DNA from: Scatophagus argus
Taxonomy: Eukaryota > Chordata > Actinopteri > Scatophagidae
NCBI RefSeq assembly: GCF_020382885.2
Contig: NC_058513.1
Coordinates: 16,765,641 to 16,829,640 of the forward strand
DNA: 64,000 nt
Reading direction: 5' to 3'
Each line of letters opens with the position of its first letter. Within the stretch, counting starts at the first letter, position 1. The translations under genes and the position numbers were made by a program. Shown here one piece after another: positions 11,978 to 24,100 of this stretch. The notes under the pieces were generated by a model. The model was given only the letters and a program-made list of their open reading frames with translations. It was not told where the DNA came from and made no database searches.

Positions 11978-12397
11978 ATTTTCAAGATCTTTTTTATTAA
12001 AAATATTCAACACACTTTTCAAAAATACTTTCTACAACATTTAAAATACATTAAAGCTGACATAGCGCATCAAAGCGACAAGTGACTGTCACTGTCACTC
12101 GCCGCAGACAAATGTTCATCGTTTGTCCTTTTCCAGGACTCAAAGTAATTGTACAGATAATATTTTGCTGAACTGAGAACTGGTCTTTGACTCAACATCC
12201 TGGATGGTGCCTTCACACAGTGTCACACAGCTCACAGAGTCCAGCCTACAAATGACACCAGTGACAATTTCCCATTGATCTCGTAGGCTTTTTTCTTTTT
12301 TCCTGAGGATCGACTGGACATACGAACACAATGAGCACCAGAGGAAAGTTTGTTTTTGATCCGGAAGACGTCTCACTGCGAGACCTGAGTTCATCGC
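11978..12397 (-). other. Probable 3' UTR of g6pc copy 1
   Basis: The stretch follows the stop codon at 12400-12398. On the minus strand AATAAA lies at 11998-11993, which would give a 3' UTR of about 400 bases. No other coding sequence is visible. Confidence 0.55.
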
Positions 12398-14242
12398 TCA
12401 CACTCCCTTTTTGTTGGGCCGGCTCAGAGCTCCGTTCACGCAGTACGGGATGATGCTGACGGTGACCAGAGGAACGGTGGCGCTCTTGCAGAAGGACAGC
12501 AGGTAGAACAAGGCGGCCGTGTGCGTGGGAGGCTTGAAGGAGTCAAACAGGTGCAGCAGGACCAGAGAGCTGACCACGCAGCATGCTTTGACCAACGTGC
12601 TGCTGCTCTTCTTGGTCTCGGTGTACAGCGGCGAGTGCAGGCCCAGGCCCAGGCCGAATAGGGTGCCCATATTGCGCAGGAGGCTGGCGAAGGGCGTGGT
12701 GTCCAGGTGGACCCACTCGGGCTTCACGCACCACTTCTGGGCTTTCTCCATGGTCCACAGCAGGTCTACGCCCAGGGCTTTGAGCAGGACGTAGAAGCCG
12801 ACAGCGAAGGAGGTCAGGAAGAAGGTGGTGTAGAAGTATTTCTTCATGCTGGCGCTGTAGATCCACTGAGTTCTGTTGAAGGCTTCAGCCACAATCATAC
12901 CTGCAATCCAATGAAACGTTTCAGTCAGCATGTCATTTTACATCCAAAGCATAACAGCACAGGCAAACATAGTCCCAGTGAAGTCCACTGACCTGTGATA
13001 ACACCTGCAACGACCTGGTGGGGGAAGTGGGCAGCGATGAAGACCCTGGAAAGACACACACACACCTGGACTCCACAAAACAGCGTCCACAAAGCAGCCT
13101 TCAGATACCTGTCAAAACACAAGTTCAGACAACTTTGATTATTTTACTTTGAAAGAAGAGCAACAAAGGATGCAGCACTCGGGATTTAAATCAGTCGGTC
13201 ATCGCCTGGAACAAGTCAGCCAGTAACAATTAACACAGTTATTCTCTGCCGTCCGAATGTCAAAACAAGTCACGGATAAGCTGCCCGTTCTGACCAGCAG
13301 TTCTCAGAAGTCAATGATCAACCTCACAGAGCAGATAGAGTGTCCACAGCGATAAGCTCTGGATGGAAAATGGTAAACAACACCCACAAGTGTGTGGACA
13401 GCAGAGCAAAAAGCTGAGTTCTCTGACTCACCAGTGCTCGTTGGTGGATTTCTTGCTTCCATATTTCTTCTTGCTGGCCACGATGGCGAGGATGGAGGTC
13501 ACCAGGGTGTAGTAGACGCCTGCGGCTCCCATCGCATGACCTGAGGGGCTGCCTGGATAACACAGACAGAGTGACAGAGATATGAGTGACTGATTCACTC
13601 AGGCACAACACTGAGCTCACTATTCATCTGTCTCACATTTACTCAAGTACTGTATTTCACTATTGAGGTAATAAAAAAATACTTAAAATTACTCATTCTA
13701 TATTGTGTAATAAATCACATCGAAGTCATTTACTGCATTCACATTGACTCAATATAGTAGAAAAATACTGCATTAAATGTGACCACTTATCCTCCCCTCC
13801 AGTATTTCTCACCTGGCCCAGTCTCGCAGGTCATGGGGTACTGCTCGATGTGAGGACGATCACTATTTGCATAATAAGCCGTCTCATGGACCCACCAGTA
13901 AGGCCTCTCCCCAAACAGAATCCTGAAGGAGGCCAACCAGAAACACAAACTCAATTACAGCCATTAAAAATATCGAGAACATTTGAAACATTCAAACCCA
14001 AACCCGACTCACCATTTGAACACCAAGTTAAGCCAGTCTCCAATCACAGCCACCCAGATGAGCTTGATGCCCACTGAAGCCCGCAGGTGGATCCACAGCG
14101 GGAAGAAGATGAAGAAGGTGTTCCTGAGGTCTGCCGCCCAGGAGACCCAGAGAAACAAGCCCTGGGCATCCTGATAGTTGGTCTGCAGGTAGTGGGTGGT
14201 GCTCACCCCAAAACCCTGCATGGCATCCATTATAGCATTCAT
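12398..14242 (-). CDS. g6pc1a: Glucose-6-phosphatase catalytic subunit, copy 1
   Basis: Five minus-strand exons: 14242-14013, 13922-13813, 13552-13432, 13108-12993 and 12900-12398, all with GT-AG sites and continuous phases, giving 359 residues (human G6PC1 has 357). The enzyme hydrolyses glucose-6-phosphate to glucose in the endoplasmic reticulum lumen, the last step of gluconeogenesis and glycogenolysis. Active-site residues of the vanadate-sensitive phosphatase signature are present: K76 and R83 (KWILFGERP), H119 (PSGH), and R175/H181 ([12 protein letters not shown], equal to human R170/H176). Several hydrophobic membrane segments and a C-terminal KKGV endoplasmic-reticulum retrieval signal are visible. 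Exon 3 is 15 bases longer than in copy 2, adding five residues. The human N96 sequon is replaced by N-S-D. The start at 14242 has A at -3 and matches the family length. It lies head to head with copy 2. Which named fish duplicate it is cannot be decided. Confidence 0.95.
13622..13790. repeat. ACTT-rich repeat remnant in intron 2 of g6pc copy 1 (family C)
   Basis: Words such as TTTACTCAAGTACTG and AAAAATACTGCATTAAATG resemble the ACTT-rich fish repeat at 9735-9860. It is diverged. The corresponding intron of copy 2 has a similar patch (about 15990-16060). Confidence 0.35.
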
Positions 14243-14251
14243 CTTGGCCAC

Positions 14252-14277
14252 GAGAGAGAGAGAGAGAGAGAGAGAGA
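14252..14277. repeat. (GA)n microsatellite in the 5' UTR of g6pc copy 1
   Basis: About 13 GA units directly upstream of the ATG at 14242, so transcribed if the TATA-based start near 14322 is right. Confidence 0.9.
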
Positions 14278-14350
14278 AATCTCAGTCTGGTGCTGTGTGA
14301 GTCAGTAAAAACAAAAAAAGACTGTTGCTGTCACAAAGACAGCTGGTTGG

Positions 14351-14357
14351 TTTTATA
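14351..14357 (-). promoter_or_regulatory. TATA box of g6pc copy 1
   Basis: TATAAAA on the minus strand, about 110 bases upstream of the ATG. It predicts transcription starting near 14322 and a 5' UTR of about 80 bases, close to what I recall for human G6PC1, whose promoter is also TATA-driven. Confidence 0.65.
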
Positions 14358-14392
14358 CCAGAGGGACCCACCGGTCGAACGCATGCTCGTGC

Positions 14393-14406
14393 TGACCTTC
14401 GGACCT
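14393..14406 (-). promoter_or_regulatory. Candidate nuclear-receptor element (DR2-like)
   Basis: Minus-strand AGGTCC-GA-AGGTCA: two hexamer half-sites in direct repeat with a 2-base spacer, about 70-85 bases upstream of the predicted start of g6pc copy 1. Nuclear receptors (HNF4, RAR and others) are known regulators of G6PC promoters. Binding here is inference. Confidence 0.35.
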
Positions 14407-15362
14407 TGCACATGTGTAATAAAACACCGGGAGTCAGGAGCATTTGGGAGGTCCGTCACACAAACAAGTTGAAAAGATAGCGGGAAAACAAAACATCAAT
14501 TGGTATCTCTCTCGCTGAAGAGGGAGGAAGTCGGCTGAGTAGTTTCACAATTCTCACCCGATATATCACAACCAGCTTGCATGGAAACATTTCTTCTTTT
14601 CAGTGAAACGCAAATCATATTTAACTCTCAGCTCCTCTTAATTTCTTACAGAAAGTAAGAAACTCTGCAGACTTCTAGTTTAGGCAAACCTTTCTGCATG
14701 TTACCTTCATTTCTTCACCATTCACACATCCGGCGAGTAATAATCTGTCAGTTATGTAATTGTTTTTTGATGGTTTGCTGAGAGGTAGTGTGTCCGTTAC
14801 ATAAGGAGATCAATGATTAAATGTTCGGGTTTGGACTGAGTAGAAGCTGAGGAGATAGCCGGCGATAAAGCGCAAAAGGGTTGGACGTTGTGTGCAATTT
14901 ACTGCCATGACAATGAGATCGAGATGAACGCACATTTCATCCGGTTTTTAGGGACATGTTTGTTATAAGACGGTCATCATTACTCACACTGGGGTCCCAT
15001 GACTGAATGATGCTGGATCTACGCTCATTGTGGGACACATTGTGAGCCAGGATCAACAGATTTCACAAGCAGCTGGCCCAAACTCAGACTTCATTGTCAC
15101 TAGCCAGAGAAAAAAAGGTTTTCCTAGAAACCGGTGATCCGTCAGAGGGGAGGCAGCTGATTTCTGTCATGATGGATTTCAGCAGAGGGGGCCTCAGGGG
15201 TGTAAAGGTTGGGGAACCTGTCTGCACTGTCCCAAAGGCAAACAAATTTGCTAGCCTTGAGTAAAGTCCAATGGGGCTCACATGTTGGCAGAGCGGCGGG
15301 GACAAAATAAGACAAAACACCCCAGATTCAGTGCACCATCTTCAGGCAGAGACTGTGATATC
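14407..15362. other. Shared 5' interval of the head-to-head g6pc pair
   Basis: The interval between the two start codons is about 1.1 kb. No coding sequence is seen. CAAAACA at 14489-14495 and in the stretch 15312-15320 resembles FoxO/insulin-response core words known from mammalian G6PC promoters. AAAATAAG near 15303-15310 could serve as a degenerate TATA box for copy 2. These are weak, short matches. Confidence 0.35.
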
Positions 15363-17602
15363 ATGGATCTTCTCCACAGCTGGGGGGTCGAGCTGGCGGT
15401 CCATCTGCAGACCCGATACAGCGGGTACGAGGGCCTGTTCAGCCTGGCGTCCACAGTGGCCGACCTACACACCACGTTCTTCTTCTTCTTCCCAGTCTGG
15501 TTCCACCTGCAGAGGGACACGGGTCTCAGGCTCATCTGGGTGGCGGTCCTCGGAGACTGGCTCAACCTGGTGCTGAAATGGTACGAACAGAACGGTGAAG
15601 CCAATCCAAATGCAAAAAGAGAAAGAGAGAGTGTGATGAGTTTCTTTTGGTCTGTTCCACGGCAGGGTTCTGTTTGGGGAAAGACCGTACTGGTGGGTTC
15701 ATGAGACCCAGTTTTATGGAGAAGGACCGGCCCCTTCTCTGCAGCAGTTTCCCATCACATGTGAGACTGGACCAGGTACAGTTCCTGACAGGCCTGAAGT
15801 TGATCACATCTGTGGCACACTGAACTGGTTAATACTTATCTTTGACAAGTGATATCTTTAGTGTTTGGCACATGGCTTCTTCTGAATGAATATAATCTCA
15901 GATGTGATAAGTAGGTTATAAACTCCAGCACCTTTGGTCATTCATTGTGCTTTTTATCTCTTAAGCTATGTAAAGAAATTTCAGTGTGCATCGGAGTGCA
16001 AATAAGAACACTCACACAAGTACTCTTTAGACTACTTCATACTTTTACTCCACTACATCTGAGAGGGATGAATTGTACTGTTTGCAAACAGAACAGATGA
16101 ACAGCTTGTAAAATGTGCTGCTTTGTCAGAAATTAAGGAATAGAATAAGAATACAAACACAGCTGAAACGGTTAGTTGAATACTTAAAAATTAACGATAT
16201 TCTTGTTTTTCTTGTCTTATTTTGGTAGATTTTAAGTCATTTTTCAGTTCATGGTTCATCAGTTTCTCTAATATGGGAATCTGCTCCTTTTAACTAAAAA
16301 ATATTTTTAATATGCTCAAGTTTTACAAACCAAACCATCAATCAATTGATTAATCTTCTCTGAGGGTGAGGCTGTCTCTGTCCCCTGCAGGAAGTCCATC
16401 GGGTCACGCTATGGGTGCCGCAGGCGTCTGGTATGTGATGGTAACAGCGCTGCTCTCTATTGCAACAGAGAAACGATGTCCCCCTTTAATATACAAGTGA
16501 GTCTGTGGTGTGCAATCATTAATGTCTTTAAAACCTGCCAAATAAATCCTCCAACATCGTCGAACTGAAACTCATTGTTCAGTGTTTATTCAGATTCTTG
16601 CAGGTTGGCCTGTGGATGCTAATGGGCCTGGTAGAGCTGGTGGTCTGCATGTCCAGGGTCTACATGGCGGCCCACTTCCCACACCAGGTCATCGCAGGGT
16701 TCATCACAGGTTAGTCTGATTTTCCTTAGTCGATGTGAGGGTCTAAGGGCAGAGGATGTTGCTATGATGCTATGTAAAGTTCTTTGCGTGTAAAAATGGG
16801 AAGTTGTCTTGTCTTGTCTTGTCTTTTACATACTTAAATGTAGATTTAGAATAACACCACTCCAAGGCTGTTACAATTTTTTTGTATTCCTTGTACAATG
16901 ATGATAAAGGCTTCTGATTCTTCTGATTCTGATTCTGTTTGTAGTCAGAAAAGGCTGGTTTTTGTTTAATTTAGAAAACATTTTGATTTGTGCATGTGGT
17001 CGGGTGAGATTTCAGTGAACGGTGCATGCAGCGACACCATTACTCACCTACATATGCAGCATGCAGGCTCTGTAGGCTCTGCTTTTGTTTCAGGTGTACT
17101 TGTAGCTGAGGTTGTCTCGAGGGACAAAAGGATCTACAGAGCTAGCATGAAGAAATACTTCTACACCACCCTCTTCCTGACCTCCTTCGCTGTCGGCTTC
17201 TACCTCCTGCTCAAAGCCCTGAGCGTAGACCTGCTGTGGACCATGGAGAAAGCCCAGAAGTGGTGCGTGAAGCCCGAGTGGGTCCACCTGGACACCACGC
17301 CCTTCGCCAGCCTCCTGCGCAATATGGGCACCTTGTTTGGACTGGGCCTGGGCCTGCACTCGCCGCTCTACACCGAGACCAAGAAGGAGAAAACAAGCAT
17401 CAGTTTCAAGACGGGATGTATTCTTGTCTCCTTATTTCTGCTTCAGCTGTTGGATGGATGGACATTTTCATCTGAAAATCTTATGACTTTCTACCTCCTG
17501 TCTTTCGGTAAAAGTGCAGTTGCACTTTTGATCCCAACCGCTCTGGTTCCCTGGGCGCTTTGCTGGATCTGCAAGGGAAAGCAAGAAAAAAAGAATTTGT
17601 GA
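15363..17602 (+). CDS. g6pc1a: Glucose-6-phosphatase catalytic subunit, copy 2
   Basis: Five plus-strand exons: 15363-15580, 15666-15775, 16391-16496, 16594-16709 and 17094-17602, giving 352 residues. Exons 2, 3 and 4 are 110, 106 and 116 bases, the same phase pattern as copy 1. Catalytic residues are intact: K72, R79 (GERPYWW), H115 (PSGH), R166 and H172 ([12 protein letters not shown]). The C terminus KKNL is an endoplasmic-reticulum retrieval signal. Exon 4 uses the acceptor ending at 16593 (TTTATTCAG); the nearer CAG at 16603 would break the frame. N-terminal, central and C-terminal parts differ strongly from copy 1 (start [10 protein letters not shown]), but part of exon 5 is almost identical at the DNA level. 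It reads as a functional paralogue in inverted orientation. Same reaction and compartment as copy 1. Confidence 0.94.
16803..16827. repeat. (TTGTC)n short tandem repeat
   Basis: Four to five TTGTC units in intron 4 of g6pc copy 2; a TTCTGA run follows at about 16913-16936. Confidence 0.8.
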
Positions 17603-17764
17603 TTCAGGTCCAACTTACTGTTTAAAGTCAATTATTAGTTTAATTTTCAACTGGGATTGTTTCACGTCACGTCTCATACACAAGGACAGTTAGACTTTCA
17701 GGACAATGTCCCTGTACTGGTCTGGATATCAGTTCTTCAAAGGGATGCGTACTGTCGGTCAACC

Positions 17765-18175
17765 TTTCGGGAAATGTGCTCATTCAGTCTCTTTGTAGAG
17801 TCAGCAGCTGGTTAGCTTAGCTCAACAGAGTAACAGCTAGCTTTGTCGAAAGGTAACAAAATCACCAACCAGCACAAGTAAAACTTTTTGAATTAACATG
17901 TTAAATGTAATTTGTACAAAAGCATCAGTACAAAAGTGTCAATTTGTGGTTTAAATGGGGTTTCATGTCAGACTATTTCTTGGCTGGTAGCAGTAGCTTC
18001 CTGCAGTCCCTACAGATTTTGTACAGATTAAACAAACAAGATGTGTTAACTGGTGCGCTTCTTAGGTGCTGTTAGACATAATTTTAAAGATTTTCTTAAG
18101 CTAAGCTAACTGCCTCTGGGCTCAGGCTCCATGCTGAGCGCACAAACACCAAAGAGGTATCAACCTCTGGAAATC
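17765..18175 (+). repeat. Fish interspersed repeat, family B (copy 2, longest)
   Basis: The landmarks are GGGAAATGTGCTCATT, GCAGCTGGTTAGCTTAGC, ACAGCTAGCTTTGTC and AAAGGTAACAAAATCACC, then a far end with GCTAAGCTAACTGCCTCTGG. This is the same family as 3441-3572 and 36283-36420. The two ends carry complementary TTAGCTTAGC-type words, suggesting a fold-back structure. Class not assigned. Confidence 0.55.
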
Positions 18176-20360
18176 AAATCGGTGCTGTATGCTTAGGACA
18201 ACTGTTTTCACTCTTGGAAAAAGTCTGCACGCACTGCAGCCTGTAAACAGATTTTTATACAAACCGAATTAGCACCTTAGCCAACAAAAGTGCGGTGCTC
18301 CACCATCGGTTTTCCCCGAATGTCTCAGACTGATACTGATTAATTCTGTGGCAGGAACAACCATTAAATATTAACCAGAGCATGCTCCCGTCACTCGGCA
18401 GTCCCACATAGTGACACTCTGCCTTTTAACACAGCCCTGAGCTTTCAAATGAGACTTGGAGGATCAAGGGGCACGGTGCCTTGCAGACAACACGTGGGTC
18501 ACTTAAAAGTGGTACATTGCTCTGGTGACATATCCGAGGATTATTGGATGCATGATGTACTGAGATCAGCAGGACTGCAGACACACCTCTGCAGCTCTGC
18601 TAATTAGACTCATTTTGTGATGAGTGCAAGTAGGTCACCTGAAGTCAGTGTAGTGTGATGATTAAAAAGTAGGATAATTATGTTCTAAAATTGGTGGTCA
18701 AGACATCAAAAATTGTGTTGTTTTATTTTTCACTTTATACGTACTTTGACATATTTTCATCTTATTTTAGGCACATTTTATTGTGCACAGCTCGGCGGAC
18801 AAGGCGAGAGGGAAATGTGAGAAACCATCTGATGATATAATATCAGTGGGCCTTGTGACATTTTCCCATCGGCAAATCACAAGTCTCCTTTTAAAGCGTC
18901 TTATCTCTGAGGGTCCTCTCAGCTCTTTTCCGGTGCTTATCTCCTTGAAGCCGTATCTATATTGTGCTGTTCCATATGCACTGTGGGGCACAGACGCTAC
19001 AACTGCGTCAGAAACATTGAGCAACGCTTCATATTTATGACACTTCAGATTGGTTGTTTTTCTCAGCTACAGTGTGCGGATCTTATCGCTTCACTTCAAC
19101 CAAAACATCAACCTCACACTGAGAAAGCCTGTCAGATGTAGTGCAGTGTCCTGAAATGTCTGGGAAGGTTTGCACTGATCGAAAAGGCGAATTGGTGAAA
19201 ATGGGTCAGAAATTAGCTTGGAAATGCTAAATTATTTTGCAGACGACGGTCACCAGTCAGCACAAAACCTCCGTCATATCCACAGTAACAAACAGGGACA
19301 CGGAGTACCTTTTCTCCTCCTGTACTCCAAAATAATGTTCTGATTAAAAAATAAAGAACAACCGAAAAGCAAACCTCTGCTGTATTGTTAATCCTTTATA
19401 ATCATGTTTAGTTCCCTTAATAGATACAACAAAAGGTACAGTGCTTTGCTGATTTTTATTTGATTATTATGCATACTGGTCGTCCATTTACGTTTTCAGT
19501 CTTAGTGTGAGCACATCAGTATTTTTTATCAAAGCTTCTCTCATCTGGACAACAATGAAGGGACAGCCAGAGGATTTGTATTTATTTATTTATTTATTTT
19601 AAAGGATGCGTCTCTTGCATTCTCAGCTTTTACATGAAAAAAATCATCTTGGATTTGTCAGATGAAATCAGAAGCAAAAATGTCCTCAGCCTTGTTGATA
19701 TTTGATTTAAGTGGAAAATCAAATCTTGCAACAAAATTCACGTTATAGTGATGACCTTCTGCAGATCAAGTAAAAGTAGCAACACCACAGTGTAGAAAAA
19801 CTAACTACAGTCAGAAGATGTCTGTATACTTTTGGTCAGCCTTGTGTTTTCATTTCTGCTGACGTACACAAGCGGAAGCTAAACGCCACAGCGACATCTG
19901 CAGGCCAAGAGGTGACACCTACCCAACGCTTTAATGGGTATTTTAGGCCGAGTCCATACTTGCAGACTTCAGTGGTATGTACTGCGACACACTTGCTTTC
20001 ATCACATCAAATCTGAGTGTGTGAGACTGTAAGGATATAATAATAAAATGGATTTTGATGACGTCCGTAGCCGACACGTCATTTGTTTCACAATGTGGTT
20101 AAGTCATAAGTTCTGGCCCACAAGATTCAAGTAATGCTTTAACAAAGTCGCTGTTTCACACATTTATAATAAGTTCTTGTTATTTTAGTCAGTAGTTTGG
20201 AAAACTACAACATCAGGTCTATAATGCAATGGTTTATGGGTAATTATATTAAAGAAGGCCTGATGGGGACCTGACATGGGTTTGAACAACCCTCAGCACT
20301 CGCAGAATTCTCACAAACGCAACCACCAAAGTCTGCGAGTCCAGACGTGTGGACTGAGCC

Positions 20361-20405
20361 TTAGATCGACTGATAGATACTTTATTGATCCCGAGGGAAA
20401 TTCAA
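20361..20405 (+). repeat. Fish repeat tail, family D (copy 1)
   Basis: GATAGATACTTTATTGATCC and CGAGGGAAATTCA form the well-known end of a common fish retroposon family. A second copy lies at 33824-33865. It lies downstream of psme3 and is followed by a poly-A run. Confidence 0.6.
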
Positions 20406-21150
20406 TGCAAGCCTTACTGTGTTACAAGCACTAAAAAAAAAAAAAACAACTCCTCACTTTAGTTTTATCCAAAATGTCAAAGAAAAAGAAAAAAATCAAA
20501 ATAAGAAAATGTTTTATTAGAAAATGTTTTATTCAATAGAATCAATGCCGCATTGTAAGAGATGCTTTGGTGACATGAATTTTCACTGAAAACTGATAAG
20601 CCTGTGGACCTAAAACCTGCTTAGATGTCTTAGTTAGTTACAATTCAACTGTGTAATGTAAAATGACTGGAGAAGAAACAGTTTGTGTTGTGTGGCCGAC
20701 AAATAACCATCTTTCAGACGCAGCAGGAGTCTAACAAACGACTTTAAAAAAAAAATAAAATAAAGGAAAAGAAAAAAAAAAAATCAAGAGCTATAAATGA
20801 AGCAATTTCACCAAGAGCTGAGGACGAAATGTTTAATTAAAATTAAAAAATACAGAGCACTTTTTGTTGTCTATGATGGTCTATCTCTCCGTCTCCTGAG
20901 AGAATATTTATGTCTTCAAAGGGTTTAAAACAAGAAAAATATTATACAATTAAAACAAAAACATGCGCGTCGTGTCCATCTATCAGAGCTACGGTTCTGA
21001 ACGGGGCTGAGTCGATTGTACTGAAGTGGGTGAATGTCTAGATGAGGTCCTGTGGACGAGGGCCGGCCTACTGCAGCTCAGGGAGGGATGGCAGGGAGGT
21101 GGTGGTGGGGGTGGAGATGGGAGATGGAGGCTGAGATGGCTGGATGAACA

Positions 21151-24100
21151 TCAGTACAACGCGTCAGTATTACTGCTTCGAGGCCTCTTGATCTTCTCGA
21201 TGTTCTTCAGGATCATGTCGTGTAACGTTACCTTCACAGGGGGGGAAAAGGGACAGTATGATCATATGGAAATACAGCAAAGATACTTGCATTAACAGTG
21301 AAGTGAGAATTAACAATCGCGACATACGTATTGATTTCGGAGCTCCGAAACTATGATCTTCAGACTGATGTATTCCTTCTCATCAATCTCGGTTACTGTG
21401 CGCCGATAGTCCTCCTAATAAAAACAAGAAGATCAACAGATTTGATTAGTCACATCAAATGTCAACACATTTCCTGTTTTTGTGGCCTGAAATCAATTCA
21501 ATCAAAAGATTTTCTTTTGGATAAAGTAACCTATTAACTTAAATTGTTAATCTTCTGCCACCAGCAGTTGAATTCCTACAGCAAGTAGAAACGGTTGTTT
21601 CTCCTAACACTGTATCAGAGCTGCAAGGAGTTACTGCTAATGCAAATCGAATGCTTTCTACTGCTGCTGCTGCTGCTACTTCACATTAATTAACTAACAA
21701 ATGTGGGTGCTGCTTCTTTTATGGTGAAGTAGTCACAAGAAGCAAAATAAATTTGTTACAAAGGTTAGGGCCAACAACAAGCATCTGGCACTGAAGCTAA
21801 CAGTGTTTTACAGCTTATGTTCATATCTCACAACAGACACACGGCCTTAATGCTCCAGTGTCTGTTCAAGGATGATTTGGATACACAGAAACACACACGC
21901 AGACAAAACAGTCAAAGTAACCTGTGCATGTGGTTGCCGTGACTGGTGCACCGATTGACCAGTAGGAGGCGCTTTTAGACGTTTTGATCTGTTATCTTAG
22001 TCCTGATCTGCTCCGAAGCAGGTTAGGTGTAAAACACAAGTTACCGTGGTGATGTAACCACCTTCATAAATCTAAAAGCCCAGGGTTAACTTTGAAGTTA
22101 ACTCACATTACATTCCTCATGACTGACAGGACTGAATGCTTTAAACAGGCCAACTGTTGTAGTGCTGCTATACTGAGCTGAATTTAAAGCCCCAAATTAT
22201 CATGAAACCTCATCAACAGAATCATTTTAAATGTGTTCTGTGTTCTGTTCTCAGTACCTTCAGCTTTGTGTTCTTTCTTTTGAGATGATGTCAACTTACC
22301 ACATGTGGATATTTTGCTATTTTAGAAACCAGCTTTGCCCTTGTGATATAGTATCTATAAGAAAAAGAAAACCATTCATGTAAATTATAAAAGACATGAG
22401 CAAGTAAACAAAAAACAAAAACTGCAGCAGCTAAGTGATCTAATGTAGAACCAGTTTGAAGCCTCATAGTCTACTGTAATGTAATACGGTTATACAAACC
22501 TTGATATCTGATCGAGGTAAGATGCTGCCTCCCCTTCAACTGTTCTGAGTTCAGCTACCGTCTCCTCCTGGATAGACACTCCAAAGTTGTTCCCATCCTC
22601 TATCCTCGGGATAAGCAGCTGAACCCACATTTTGACCTACGGGAAAAAAGAAAACTGCTAAGAAAAGAAAAACAAAAAAGGAATACAACATCTGGATGCT
22701 ATCAATCAAGTCGGCATGTATGAAAGTTATATCCAAAACACCCACTACTACCTGTCTGGGAAGCTCAGCACATTAAAAGACATTACTTACTGTGTTACAT
22801 TTCTCTATGAGAGTCCTGATCTCTGGCTTGACCTTTTCAATAAGATCAACAAGATTTCCATTGCTCTTCATCATCCCACCAGGCATGACAAAGACCTTGG
22901 TGCCAGTCACTGGGTAACACAGGAAAAGCCGAAAGGGGTAAAATAATTAAGTTAAGGGTGTAAGCTAAGACTGTTGCATAGGATGATTTAAAGACATTTA
23001 ATGACTTACTAGTCTTATACTCACCCATGTCCTCCCCACCTCCATCCTCCAGCTTCCTCTTTTTGGCATTTTGCTGTGAAACAGATTAAACAGATCTCAC
23101 TGCTTCTCTGCACACATTTTGAGCAGAGATTAAGATTTAATTCAGCACTAGAACAGAGCCTCACCGCTTCTAGTCCATCATGCAGGTTTGAGAACAGGAT
23201 GGGGTCTGGCACCGTCAGGTTTATGTCCGAGTGGATCTCCTTCAGTTCGGTGATGTTTATGCTTGGATCCTGTAAAACAACAAGGATACCAGCTCTACAA
23301 AATTTCACATCCAAATTACATTAAGTAACTGGACAAGACTAGTGTTCTGGGTATACGACATAAACACTGTGAGACTAGAGAAATTTGTCAGCTGTGTAGT
23401 AAGACCACACGAACTGTGGCAGATATCGTTTTAACATGTCTAACTATTTTACACATACGTACATATAATGTGTAAAACTACATATACTGTGAAAGAGGAT
23501 TTTATCCATTTGTCACCCACTCCCGCCCAAGATGTCCACAAATACAAGACTATACAGTGTGTATTTACCAGCATTAACACATAACTGACCTTAAGGAATT
23601 GATCAAGTTCCAGTAACTTCTTTGGGAAAAAATTTGCAACGAGATCTTCTGCCTGAAGGAAATGCAAATCTTTATTTGAGCAACTGAAAAACAAACAGCT
23701 GCGTGTGTAACAGTGCCCACAATACATACATTATTTTTGCGTGTAAAATACTTACTTCTGAAGTTATACGTTCCCTGAAAGCATCAACCTGCAAACACAA
23801 GTGTCCACACATCAGGTCGGCATGTGCAAAACCATATTAATTTTTGGCCTTGCTAAACGGGCCTGAAGGCACAAGTTTCATTCACCATTAGTGGGTTTAT
23901 TTCGTTATCACCGCGGGCTGCAATAAAAATGGCTGGCAGTGTGAAAGATAAACACTACAACATTAGATAACATGACGCTATCACCAGGACTGCTTGTTGA
24001 CTTGGCTAACTTGGCAGCTGAGGCCTCTCTTTTGTTCGTGTGGTCTTCCAGCAGTAGCAGTTATTCATACACACCGCAGTGTAACGTGAACGTCCCTTCA

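Larger units (their letters stand above)
17603..21150. other. Interval between g6pc copy 2 and psme3, no gene seen
   Basis: It should hold the 3' UTRs of the convergent g6pc copy 2 (+) and psme3 (-). On the minus strand AATAAA occurs at 20533-20528 and 20518-20513, candidate psme3 polyadenylation signals; more distal ones lie near 19.45-19.6 kb in AT-rich DNA. Interspersed repeats are listed separately. Reading frames here are short and unsupported. Confidence 0.5.

Noticed and set aside
12519-12991. Plus-strand open frames opposite g6pc copy 1 exon 5, and matching minus-strand frames opposite copy 2 exon 5
   Set aside because: They are antisense to GC-rich coding DNA and have no family resemblance; they appear at both copies only because the exons are alike.
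16603-16606. Nearer CAG acceptor for exon 4 of g6pc copy 2
   Set aside because: Using it shifts the frame and meets a stop; the acceptor ending at 16593 keeps both frame and the 116-base exon length of copy 1.
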